From a virus, in IMG/VR virus record IMGVR_UViG_3300009176_000052, positions 1 to 38,332 of that record: a stretch of 38,332 bases of DNA; one strand, 5' to 3'. Positions 1-6,507 of the stretch are shown in pieces. The notes under the pieces are model-generated. The model searched no databases and had not been told where the DNA came from. It worked only from the letters and a program-made list of their open reading frames with translations. A program made the translations under genes and the position numbers. The stretch's first letter is position 1, and each line of letters starts with the position of its first letter.

Positions 1-230
1 CCGCCGCGGCAGGCGCCGACGTCGTCCACATCGCCGGCCACACCGAGCGGCAGCCGGGCGGCGGCGAGCAGGCGCTGTTGTTCGTCGGCGCGTCCGGCCA
101 GCTGGAGCGCGTGTCGTGGAAGACGATCGTCGCCTCGCCCGCGCTCAGCCGCGGCGTGGTGGTGCTCGCCGCCTGCGAGACGCTTCGCCCGCCCGCCTCC
201 TCCGCCACGCGCGCGATGAGCCTCGGCGCC
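1..230 (+). pseudogene. CHAT-domain protease, fragment cut at both ends
   Basis: The reading frame that starts at base 3 encodes the core of a CHAT (caspase HetF-associated with TPRs) domain. HIAGH near base 30 carries the catalytic His and VLAACET near base 165 carries the catalytic Cys. CHAT domains are proteases found in bacterial immunity and regulated cell-death proteins, and are common in Myxococcota. The frame is open to the left edge, so the N-terminal part lies outside. To the right, similarity stops soon after MSLGA (216-230), where the helix and strand after the Cys should follow. A phage HNH nuclease sequence takes over in the same frame. I read this as a host gene interrupted by prophage integration. 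It could instead be a real CHAT-HNH fusion, which seems less likely. Confidence 0.7.
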
Positions 231-605
231 CTCTGGCTCCTGCACCACGGCAAGGCCCGAGAGCTCGTCATCGACGAATACACGCGGTGGCTGCGCTCAA
301 GGCCGTGCGCCATCTGCTGGGCCAAACCCCCGAGCGAGGTCCACCACTGGCCGACGCGCGGCTCGCTCGGCTATATCGACGACCTGCGCGCCATGCCGCT
401 TTGTCGCATTGACCATCTCCTGGCGGGAGGGGAGAGGGTGGTGCACGAGGGCCGGGTCCTCACGCCGCACACGCAAAAGGCGCAGGACCGGGCCCTCCTC
501 GCGACGCAGGCTTATGCGCTGCTGCATCTCCCTATCGAGACCCTGGAGGCCATCCTCGAGGCTCGACGGGCTCAGCAGGAGCGTTGCCCTCCGTTTCCGT
601 TCTGA
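216..605 (+). CDS. HNH endonuclease, phage type
   Basis: About 129 residues. The pattern C-A-I-C, then SEVHHW, then DDLRAMPLC and RIDH matches the small zinc-binding HNH nucleases of phages, with two Cys in the first knuckle, the paired His of the active site, and a second Cys/His group. Such enzymes nick or cut DNA, often in packaging or recombination. The ATG at 216 is the first usable start beyond the host-like CHAT sequence, but no clear ribosome-binding site precedes it. In the integrated state the frame is continuous with the CHAT fragment. The 3' end overlaps the convergent gene at 532-747 by 74 bases. The domain call is firm; the start is uncertain. Confidence 0.7.
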   Translation: MSLGALWLLHHGKARELVIDEYTRWLRSRPCAICWAKPPSEVHHWPTRGSLGYIDDLRAMPLCRIDHLLAGGERVVHEGRVLTPHTQKAQDRALLATQAYALLHLPIETLEAILEARRAQQERCPPFPF

Positions 606-747
606 GCGCGCGGATGCACTCGAACGCCACGATGCTCCGCACCCCGACGGGGAAGGCCAGGAGGGCTCGCCGCAGCGCATCCCGCTTGATAATCCCGCAC
701 GGGCCGCAGACGCACTGGCCGCCCCTCACGTGCTCGCTATCCGCCAC
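532..747 (-). CDS. Small cysteine-containing hypothetical protein
   Basis: About 71 residues from a GTG at 747, preceded by a good AGGAGG at suitable spacing, which is why this start was preferred to the ATG at 765. Near the N-terminus is CVCGPCG, a half zinc knuckle, followed by an amphipathic stretch (IIKRDALRRALLAF). It is the last gene of the minus-strand group that starts near 2512 and overlaps its upstream neighbour by 11 bases, which suggests translational coupling. The function is unknown. Its tail overlaps the HNH gene in a convergent arrangement. Confidence 0.5.
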   Translation of the reverse strand: MADSEHVRGGQCVCGPCGIIKRDALRRALLAFPVGVRSIVAFECIRALRTETEGNAPAEPVEPRGWPPGSR

Positions 748-952
748 CGCAGACCTCCTGCTCACGCTCGAGCGCCCAGGCCACCGCCGCCATCGGGTCT
801 TTGCGCAAGAGCGCCAGGATGCGGCCCCGTTCGCGATGGCCGAGACGCGCCAGCTCGCGCTCCCACGTGGCGAAGAAGAGGCCGGCGGCGACCGGCGCGA
901 TACGCACCTCCGCCAGGACCCGCCGCAGCTCGCGCGCGGTACGGCCGTTCAT
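737..952 (-). CDS. Small hypothetical phage protein, 71 aa
   Basis: The frame is open much further upstream, but the ATG at 952 forms a four-base ATGA overlap with the stop of the preceding gene (949-1131), so this is taken as the start. The product is basic and helical (NGRTARELRRVLAEVRIAPV near the start), with no zinc motif or membrane segment. I do not recognise a family. The tight coupling to both neighbours is the main support that it is a gene. Confidence 0.5.
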   Translation of the reverse strand: MNGRTARELRRVLAEVRIAPVAAGLFFATWERELARLGHRERGRILALLRKDPMAAVAWALEREQEVCGGG

Positions 953-1131
953 GGGCCTCTCCGGGAGCGGGCCACCGCCACGCGCGTGAGCGCGACCGCC
1001 ATCCATTTGCTGCGTAGCTCGCTCGAGAGCTCGGCCCAGGAGGTCGGCGCCTCCCGGTCGTGCGCCGCCTCTGCCGCGCTGTAGAGATGCCGGGCGAGGC
1101 GCTCGGCCTCGCCGCCGTCGTCGATCTTCAT
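949..1131 (-). CDS. Small hypothetical phage protein, 60 aa
   Basis: Begins with ATG at 1131 behind AAAGGGGA, a good ribosome-binding site. The product is mostly helical (GGEAERLARHLYSAAEA, then SWAELSSELRSKWMAVALTR), a style seen in small phage early proteins. It lies just after the exonuclease gene (gap of 18 bases) and overlaps the next gene by ATGA. No function can be given. Confidence 0.55.
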   Translation of the reverse strand: MKIDDGGEAERLARHLYSAAEAAHDREAPTSWAELSSELRSKWMAVALTRVAVARSRRGP

Positions 1132-1149
1132 GGGGTCCCCTTTCTCGGG

Positions 1150-1902
1150 CTACAGCCCAGGTAACCTTGACGGTGGCTCCTCCACGCGACGGGCCCAGCC
1201 CAGCGCCTCGGCATCCTCGATGGCCATGCGGCGCAGCCAGCGCTTCGTGGCGGCCTCCCAGCGAAAGCCCTTCGCCTTGTGCGTGTCGTTCTGCTCGAAG
1301 GGCAGGGTCGACTGGAAAAGGGCCTTCGGGCGCAGGCCACGGGCGAGCAGGGCACGCAGGGCCGCGGCGCCTCCGGCCTCCGCCACGCGGTCGAAGAGCC
1401 GGGTCAGCAGCTCGACGTCGGCTCCGGCTCGATGGGCGTGCGCGACCCCAAGGCCGTGCTCGAGCGCGAGCGCCACGAGGGAGCCGCCCTCTCGCGTCTG
1501 GAGGGGCCATGCGAGGTCCTCCTTGCTGCACACCCACGGGACCTCGAGCGCAGCAAACGCAGCGCCCATCTCGGCCCCGAGACGCATGGCCTCGGCGAGG
1601 AGGAACGAGCGGTCGAAATCGGCTGAGTGCGCGACCACCGCATCGACGCTGGTCATCGCCATCGCCAGGCGCTTGAGGACGAGCGAGAGGGGCTGTCCGT
1701 GGGCGCGGCAGGCGGCGAGCGGGATCCGATTGATGGCCTCCGCCGGGTTTGCCTCCTGCGCGCTATGGATTAGGACGGCGGTGGAGAGGACGGTGGTGGT
1801 GTGCTCGACGGAGTAGAGGGACCAGGCTATCTCGAGAACGCGGTCGACCGTCGGGTCGATGCCGGTCGTTTCGGTATCCACCACCAGCACGGTATAGATC
1901 AC
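1150..1902 (-). CDS. DnaQ-like 3'-5' exonuclease (DEDDh)
   Basis: 250 residues from a GTG start. Motif I is VVDTETTG (Asp9 and Glu11), motif II lies in HSADFDRSF (around residues 92-100), and motif III is HRAGADVEL, which supplies the last His and Asp. These are the metal-binding residues of the DEDDh exonuclease family (DnaQ epsilon, RNase T, oligoribonuclease). The family removes nucleotides from 3' ends. The C-terminal 60 residues (KAKGFRWEAATKRWLRR) are basic and may bind nucleic acid. It sits in the minus-strand operon between two unknown genes. The role is probably DNA processing or proofreading in phage replication. The family call is firm; the substrate is not known. Confidence 0.85.
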   Translation of the reverse strand: MIYTVLVVDTETTGIDPTVDRVLEIAWSLYSVEHTTTVLSTAVLIHSAQEANPAEAINRIPLAACRAHGQPLSLVLKRLAMAMTSVDAVVAHSADFDRSFLLAEAMRLGAEMGAAFAALEVPWVCSKEDLAWPLQTREGGSLVALALEHGLGVAHAHRAGADVELLTRLFDRVAEAGGAAALRALLARGLRPKALFQSTLPFEQNDTHKAKGFRWEAATKRWLRRMAIEDAEALGWARRVEEPPSRLPGL

Positions 1903-1930
1903 AAGGGGATTGATACCATGGGGGCTTGAC

Positions 1931-2512
1931 CTAGCGCCTTTTCTTCTTGCGTGTGGAATAGCGGCCCGTGAGAACGGCCATCTCGCTGTCGATGGCGCGC
2001 TTCCGGCGAATGCACGCCTCCAGCTCGGGGCCAGGAGGGAGCGTGAGTATGCGGCGGCGAAGCTCGCGCTGCTCCCGTGCGAGCCGGCAGCGCGTGAGCT
2101 GTACTGGCGGCCTCACCTTCTGCGCCTTGGGGCCGGGCGGGGAGGTCAGTACAAAGACCGCGTTCGAGGCGCGCGCCTCCCGGGGATGGATGTTCTCGAG
2201 CCGGAGCAAGGGGCCTTTTACCCGGTCCGCGAACCGCCCTGCGGGGTCGGCCTGGCGCAGGTGGCCGGCCTCGTTCTCGAGGGCTGCGCCGCCTCCTCGC
2301 AGAAAGCCCACCACCCGGAGCACGAGATAGCGCGTCGGCAAGCCCGGCAACGGGGCCACGACCTCGTCCCCCTCCTGGATCGTCGCGAGCCAGCGCATGC
2401 GGGTCAGCGCCCTCGCTTGACGCTCTCGGCGCACCCGGGAGCCCAGCAGCCGGTCGAGAAACGTGGGTTCATGGTCCCTGAGAAACCGCCAGTGACTCGC
2501 GAATCGTCGCAC
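1931..2512 (-). CDS. Hypothetical basic protein, first gene of left operon
   Basis: About 193 residues from a GTG at 2512 with AGAGGG six bases upstream. The frame stays open to 2623, but that extra part runs into the structured non-coding region and has no better start. The middle contains GDEVVAPLPGLPTRYLVLRV, a beta-rich stretch that could be an SH3- or OB-like fold. The C-terminus is helical and ends in a run of Lys and Arg (KKKRR), which suggests nucleic-acid binding. It is the first gene of the leftward operon, so its promoter should lie between 2513 and about 2650. The function is unknown. Confidence 0.5.
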   Translation of the reverse strand: MRRFASHWRFLRDHEPTFLDRLLGSRVRRERQARALTRMRWLATIQEGDEVVAPLPGLPTRYLVLRVVGFLRGGGAALENEAGHLRQADPAGRFADRVKGPLLRLENIHPREARASNAVFVLTSPPGPKAQKVRPPVQLTRCRLAREQRELRRRILTLPPGPELEACIRRKRAIDSEMAVLTGRYSTRKKKRR

Positions 2513-2559
2513 TCGTTGCCCTCTTTTCGTTAGTGGCCATAGGACAGCCGGACCTTGCG

Positions 2560-3325
2560 GCGTCCCCCCTCTGAGCCGAGGAGGCACAGGAGGTACTAGC
2601 TCGCAAGATCTGGGGAGCGGCACCGGAAACCCATCCGGCCCTGCGGTCGCTCAGCGCAGTCGTATCTGGGATCCGGGTTCCGTACGCCGATGCTCGCCCA
2701 TCCCCACCTTTGCTCCGCTCTTCGCTCGGCGGGGGGTCCTCGCATCGGGTCCTGCTCCTAACGAGATGCGCGCAGCGAGGGTCGGCTCGTCTTGGAGTGC
2801 TTCGCTGGACGGCACTCCCCCCCCTCGCGTGGAATCGGGCGCAAACCCGACCGCCCCACGGTCCGCTCTTTCAGCGCGCTCAGCCGGGTGGCATCCCCGG
2901 TTACCCCATTGCGGACCCCTCGACTCTGCGGGGTCCTGCTTGCCAGCGCGCACCCCAATCGGGACAGGATTCCCGACGAAGGCGCTGGCGAATGAGACTG
3001 GCAAGAGAAGACGAGGGCAAGGCCAGCCCCCGTCCAGAGTCGCCGTCGGTGTGCATATGGCCTGTAAGGCGGACCGGCTCAAGCAGGAGGCCATCGCGCC
3101 TCCCTCGTCCGGGGCGATGAAGCAAGGGCGATACAAAGTGCTCTCTGGGTCACTCTGGGAGGTCCCCGCTAGGGGGACCTCGGCTCCCGTGCTTCGGGCC
3201 CAGGCGCGTCGCCCTACAGCGAGCAGGGCATGCTCGCGCGGTGATGCCGCGCACGCCGTCCCCCTGTCGCTGTCGTATCTCGCCTGGGTCTGCAAAAATA
3301 AACTTGCGGGGCCAGATCGCGCGCG
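2560..3325. ncRNA. Candidate large structured non-coding RNA
   Basis: No convincing gene is found here on either strand; the open frames lack recognisable protein motifs and good ribosome-binding sites. Perfect, often nested stems follow one another: 2641-2645/2655-2659 inside 2625-2636/2669-2681; 2741-2746/2765-2770; 2775-2781/2822-2828 enclosing 2794-2800/2812-2818; 2835-2839/2846-2850; 2884-2888/2896-2900; 2913-2919/2930-2936; 2942-2949/2982-2989 enclosing 2959-2964/2971-2976; 3086-3091/3098-3103; 3126-3131/3209-3214 enclosing 3159-3167/3173-3181 and 3186-3189/3195-3198; 3219-3225/3231-3237; 3284-3287/3312-3315. The size and density recall giant phage-borne RNAs such as GOLLD and ROOL, but I cannot assign it to a family. 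The strand is not settled by the wobble pairs. Confidence 0.5.
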
Positions 3326-3480
3326 ATATGAGGGGCGCTCGTCTGGTCGTCCGTCCTTTCTCTGGGTTTCTCGCCCTTGCGTCGGTCGGTCGTCAGTCGG
3401 AGAACGCCAGCTCGGTTTCACGCGCACGTAGCCTTGGCAAGGGAGAAGGGCGCGGGTTAGCGAGTGGCGGTCTCGGGTTT

Positions 3481-3602
3481 TTAAAAAGGGTCACATCATC
3501 GGGGGGCCGTAATACCCCGACCCACGACAGCCAGCCAAATAAAAAGCATCTCCCCCTCGGGGGACCCCGGGTATACCCTCCCCTCTGGGAGGCCCCGCAC
3601 GC
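3481..3602 (+). promoter_or_regulatory. Hairpin-rich leader of the early operon
   Basis: Three perfect stems stand in tandem before the first early gene: TCGGGG (3499-3504) with CCCCGA (3515-3520), TCCCCC (3551-3556) with GGGGGA (3559-3564), and CCTCCC (3577-3582) with GGGAGG (3587-3592). Between the last two lies the palindrome GGGTATACCC (3569-3578). The only Shine-Dalgarno-like sequence for the ATG at 3603 is the GGGAGG arm of the third stem, so translation could be controlled by opening it. The palindrome might also be a repressor operator. No clear -35/-10 pair was identified. Confidence 0.45.
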
Positions 3603-3968
3603 ATGCCCCTTTGCGCAGTCTGCGACTCCACCAACGAGACCACGCGCCTCTGTGCGACGTGCCGCCGGGACCCAGCCAATGGCGCCTGGCAAGCCACCCC
3701 GCACGCGCAGGAGGGGGCCGGAGGGGCTCGCTACGCGGTGACCTGGGACCCTGCGCGCCATGGCCGCCCGCAGGCCGTCCAGACGCTTGCTGAGCGCATC
3801 GCGTGGCTCGCAGCGTACGGGAGGCGGGTCGAGACCCGGGTCTACCTGGATGCGAGGGGGAGGCGGAGGGGGCCGCGCGAGAGGCGCCGCTATCTCGGCC
3901 AGCGGTCTATCGCGAGGCTGGCCGGGTGCTCGAGGGCCTACGTGCGCAAGGTGCTGGGGCGAATTTAA
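3603..3968 (+). CDS. Zinc-ribbon and HTH protein, first early gene
   Basis: 121 residues. The N-terminus has two CxxC pairs (CAVC at residue 4 and CATC at residue 17), a likely zinc ribbon. The C-terminal 25 residues (RSIARLAGCSRAYVRKVLG) read as a helix-turn-helix, like the end of many phage regulators. Between them is a basic, Arg-rich section. As the first gene of the plus-strand early block, behind a hairpin-rich leader, it is a good candidate for an early transcription regulator. That role is inference from the motifs and position. Confidence 0.6.
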   Translation: MPLCAVCDSTNETTRLCATCRRDPANGAWQATPHAQEGAGGARYAVTWDPARHGRPQAVQTLAERIAWLAAYGRRVETRVYLDARGRRRGPRERRRYLGQRSIARLAGCSRAYVRKVLGRI

Positions 3969-4035
3969 TACTGCTCCTCGCGCTGAGCCGGGTATAAAGG
4001 GCCGCTCTTAAACGCGCCGACCCCGGAGACCCAAA
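3969..4035 (+). promoter_or_regulatory. Possible promoter and RBS before the exonuclease gene
   Basis: The 67-base gap holds TATAAA at 3993-3998 within CCGGGTATAAAGGG, a possible -10 element in otherwise GC-rich DNA. The -35 position has no good match. GGAG near 4024 is the ribosome-binding site for the ATG at 4036. The stretch CCGGGTATA also occurs at 3567-3575 in the leader of the preceding gene, which hints at a shared regulatory element. Confidence 0.3.
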
Positions 4036-4965
4036 ATGAAGACGGAATCAGAGTGGCTCGAGGTCCGCCGCCAGACCATCGGCTCGAGCGAAAGCCCGAT
4101 TGTGCTCGGCCTGAGCCCGCACGCAAAGCCCGTGGAGCTCTGGGCGCGCAAGCTCGAGCTTATCCCGGCCTGGGAGGAAACGCCCGAGATGCGGCGGGGC
4201 AAGCGCCTCGAGCCCTATGTCGCGGCGGAGTATGAGGAGGCGACGGGGCGCAAGCTCGTGGACCTCGGCCGTACGCACTCCGTCGTGAGCGAGGAGGACC
4301 CCTTGCTGTCGGCCACCGTCGACCGCGTCATCGTCTCATCCCGAGGGGGCGATGTCGTGGAGCAGGGTCTACCCGGCGACCGATGGTCGGGCGATGGAAT
4401 CTGCGAGCTTAAAACGGTCAAGGGCTGGCTCGCGCACGAGTGGGCCGAAGAGCCGCCGGTGCACTACCAACTCCAGCTTCAGCACCAGCTCTTTGTCATG
4501 GGCAAACGCTGGGGCTCGCTCGCGGCCCTCATCGGCGGGGACGACCTGGTCTATTACGATTTCGAGCGCGACGACCAGGTCATCGCCATGCTCCGCGAGG
4601 AGGCCCACGTTTTTTGGCGCTACGTCGAGCGCAGGGAGCAGCCCCCGGTGGATGGAAGCGCCTCGACGTCGAAGGCCCTGGCGGCGCTCTTCCCGCGGGC
4701 TGAGAGGCGCGAGGTCGCGCTGCCCGCCGACGCAGACCAGTGGGCCGAGGAGCTGGCCGCCTGCAACCGCGAGGTCAAGGCCGCGTTGCTCGAGCGCGAC
4801 CTTTACCGCAATCAGCTACGGGCCGCCCTCGGTGCGGCCGATGCGGGTATCACCCCCGGCGGCATCCGGTTTACAAACCGCCTCCAGCAGCGCAAGGCCA
4901 TGCTGGTGGCCGAGTCCGAGTTTCGCGTTTTGCGCCGCGTCGGCGGCGACCCAGAGGAGAGCTAG
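4036..4965 (+). CDS. YqaJ-family viral recombinase (lambda Exo-like exonuclease)
   Basis: 309 residues, a normal length for the family. TIGSSESPIVLG (about 14-25) is the conserved N-terminal signature. The PD-(D/E)xK active site is visible as Glu59 in RRGKRLEPYVAAEYEE, Asp96 in LSATVDRVI, and Glu124-x-Lys126 in ICELKTVKG, followed by the Gln-rich helix HYQLQLQHQLFV. Lambda-type exonucleases digest the 5' strand of double-stranded ends to expose single strands for annealing. The C-terminal ~100 residues form a helical extension. The RecT gene follows after four bases, so the two act as a pair in phage recombination and possibly in concatemer formation. The call is firm. Confidence 0.93.
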   Translation: MKTESEWLEVRRQTIGSSESPIVLGLSPHAKPVELWARKLELIPAWEETPEMRRGKRLEPYVAAEYEEATGRKLVDLGRTHSVVSEEDPLLSATVDRVIVSSRGGDVVEQGLPGDRWSGDGICELKTVKGWLAHEWAEEPPVHYQLQLQHQLFVMGKRWGSLAALIGGDDLVYYDFERDDQVIAMLREEAHVFWRYVERREQPPVDGSASTSKALAALFPRAERREVALPADADQWAEELAACNREVKAALLERDLYRNQLRAALGAADAGITPGGIRFTNRLQQRKAMLVAESEFRVLRRVGGDPEES

Positions 4966-4969
4966 AGAG

Positions 4970-5998
4970 ATGACCACGAAGAGAGAGACCGCGAAAGAGA
5001 CCCCGCCCGAGACGACTCCGCAGGCCGTCCCGAAGGGCCCCACGAGGCTCGAGAAGCTGAGCCTCTACCTCGTATCCGAGGCACCCAAGCTCAAGGAGCT
5101 GGCGCCGCCTGGCTACGACTGGAGGCGCGGCGCGCGCATCCTGGCGATATCCGCCATGCGCGTTCCCACCCTCCTGCAATGCACGCCGCAAAGCATCGTG
5201 CGCTCGCTCGGCCGCGCCTTCGAGCTGGGCCTCGACCCGGGCGGCGCGCTCGGCGATGCGTACCTAATTCCGAGGCGCATGGGAAAGGCGGTGCTCGAGC
5301 GCTGGAAGGGCACTGACTTTGACCATGAGTGCGAGCTCCAGCTTGGCTATCAGGGGCTCATCACGCTGGCTCGCCGCTCGGGCGAGGTGCAGCGCATCGA
5401 GGCGCGCTCCGTCTACGTAGGCGACCACTTCCGCCTGGCGTACGGGACCCGTCCCATCATCGAGCACGAGCCGCGCTTTGTCGCCGAGGCTGAGAAGCGC
5501 GGCTACTACGCGGTGGCCTTCCTGCGCGAGGGGGAGCCGCAGTTTGAGTACATGACCTTTGAGCAAGTCGTGGAGGTGCGGAACAAGGCCGCGGCGGATA
5601 CCCCGGCGTGGCGCGAGTGGTTTGACGAGATGGCGAAGAAGACCGTCATTCGCCGGCTGTCCAAGCTCCTCCCGAAGAGCGCCGAGATGCGCCACCTCCT
5701 CGAGCGCGAGGATGCCACGAGCTTCGGCGACCTCAACGTCATCGACGACGGCGACAGCCCCGAGGGGGTGGTGACCTACGACAAGCCGCATCAGGTGGGC
5801 GGCAAGCTGCGCCAGGTGATGCAGGACCAGCAGGCGAAGAAGGCCCGCCCCGTCGTCATCGAGCACGTGCCTCCGGTCGCCCCGTCGCCTCCTCCGCCCG
5901 AGTCTCCGACGCCTGCTCCCGATGAGTACCCGCCCCATCCCGACGAAGAGGACGATGTCGACATGCCCGAAGAGCGCGAGCCGGGAGCCGACGGATGA
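4970..5998 (+). CDS. recT: RecT-family single-strand annealing protein
   Basis: 342 residues from ATG 4970, with GGAGAG upstream. The longer open frame to the left is only an overlap with the exonuclease gene. A Lys/Glu/Pro-rich N-terminal tail is followed by the RecT core: TPQSIVRSLGRAFELGLDPG, DAYLIPRRMG, LGYQGLITLARRSGEVQRIE and VYVGDHFRLAYG, all in the usual order. The last 60 residues are Pro- and Asp/Glu-rich and probably disordered, as in other RecT proteins that bind SSB or partners. It anneals complementary single strands made by the YqaJ exonuclease. It ends in the octapeptide EREPGADG, which the next gene product also ends in. Confidence 0.93.
   Translation: MTTKRETAKETPPETTPQAVPKGPTRLEKLSLYLVSEAPKLKELAPPGYDWRRGARILAISAMRVPTLLQCTPQSIVRSLGRAFELGLDPGGALGDAYLIPRRMGKAVLERWKGTDFDHECELQLGYQGLITLARRSGEVQRIEARSVYVGDHFRLAYGTRPIIEHEPRFVAEAEKRGYYAVAFLREGEPQFEYMTFEQVVEVRNKAAADTPAWREWFDEMAKKTVIRRLSKLLPKSAEMRHLLEREDATSFGDLNVIDDGDSPEGVVTYDKPHQVGGKLRQVMQDQQAKKARPVVIEHVPPVAPSPPPPESPTPAPDEYPPHPDEEDDVDMPEEREPGADG
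5972..5998 (+). repeat. Gene-boundary repeat, copy 1 (ends in EREPGADG)
   Basis: This 27-base stretch at the end of recT differs at only two positions from 6481-6507 at the end of the next gene. Both encode EREPGADG plus stop, and both carry the overlapping start of the following gene. Such shared boundary sequences can serve as crossover points in module exchange between phages. Confidence 0.75.
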
Positions 5999-6507
5999 CG
6001 GCCGCGCCCGTCGACGTGAAGGCGCTGCGCGAGCTCATGGCGCAGGCCACGCCGGGGCCGTGGCGTCAAGGCTCAGTCGAGAAGGATGCCATTTTCGTTT
6101 CTCACCCCGAGGGCCTTGCGGGACCCGGCGGCGAACGCGTCATCGCGCGTGCGAATATGCACTACCCGTATGAGGCGGACATCGCGGTGGCAGTCGCCGC
6201 CGTCAACGCACTCCCGGCGCTGCTCGACAAAGTTGAGCGCCTGTACTCCGTCATCGAGAGCGTGCAGGCTGAGCTCGCCGAAGCCCGCGCCCAAGAGACG
6301 CACGAATCGTACCTGCGGGTCATCCGCGCGGCGCTGGGCGGGGCGCGGATGACAAGGGAGTGTGTCCGATGCGGCGCCGGTTTTGAGGTCGACGAAACGC
6401 TAGACGCCAAGATTCGCGCTCGCCATGGAGAAGGCCACGGACAGCGGGTGTGCCCCTTCTGCGTGCTCGCGGCTATCAACGAGCGCGAGCCGGGAGCGGA
6501 CGGGTGA
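5995..6507 (+). CDS. Ea22-like hypothetical protein with C-terminal zinc knuckle
   Basis: 170 residues, starting in an ATGA overlap with recT. The N-terminal 75 residues (LRELMAQATPGPW, then ADIAVAVAAVNALPALLDKV) match the pattern of the Ea22-like proteins common in phage early regions, whose function is unknown. A coiled-coil-like helix follows (about 80-105), and the C-terminus has CVRC and CPFC, a zinc-binding pair. The C-terminal part may be a separate small module joined to the Ea22-like part. It ends in EREPGADG, like RecT before it. Confidence 0.65.
   Translation: MTAAPVDVKALRELMAQATPGPWRQGSVEKDAIFVSHPEGLAGPGGERVIARANMHYPYEADIAVAVAAVNALPALLDKVERLYSVIESVQAELAEARAQETHESYLRVIRAALGGARMTRECVRCGAGFEVDETLDAKIRARHGEGHGQRVCPFCVLAAINEREPGADG
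6481..6507 (+). repeat. Gene-boundary repeat, copy 2 (ends in EREPGADG)
   Basis: Second copy of the 27-base sequence found at 5972-5998, with 25 of 27 bases identical. It ends the Ea22-like gene and overlaps the GTG start of the ParB-like gene. Confidence 0.75.

Noticed and set aside
216-3325. HEARO-type RNA with its HNH partner
   Set aside because: The HNH protein at the left is a short phage-type enzyme on the far side of a separate operon, not an IsrB/OrfA-type protein; the RNA region is also much longer than HEARO.
2651-3431. Long open frames on both strands (258 codons minus, 221 codons plus)
   Set aside because: They lie over the hairpin-dense region, have no recognisable motif, no good ribosome-binding site and no coupling to neighbours. 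Open frames of this size are common by chance in such GC-rich DNA.
2560-3480. Group I or II intron, RNase P RNA or tmRNA as explanation of the structured region
   Set aside because: I found no domain-V-like hairpin, no GUGYG-type 5' end, no group I P7 core, no RNase P conserved boxes and no tRNA-like ends with CCA.
3467-3486. Rho-independent terminator (CGAG...CTCG followed by five T)
   Set aside because: The stem has only four base pairs, too weak to call, although it would fit the 3' end of a plus-strand RNA.
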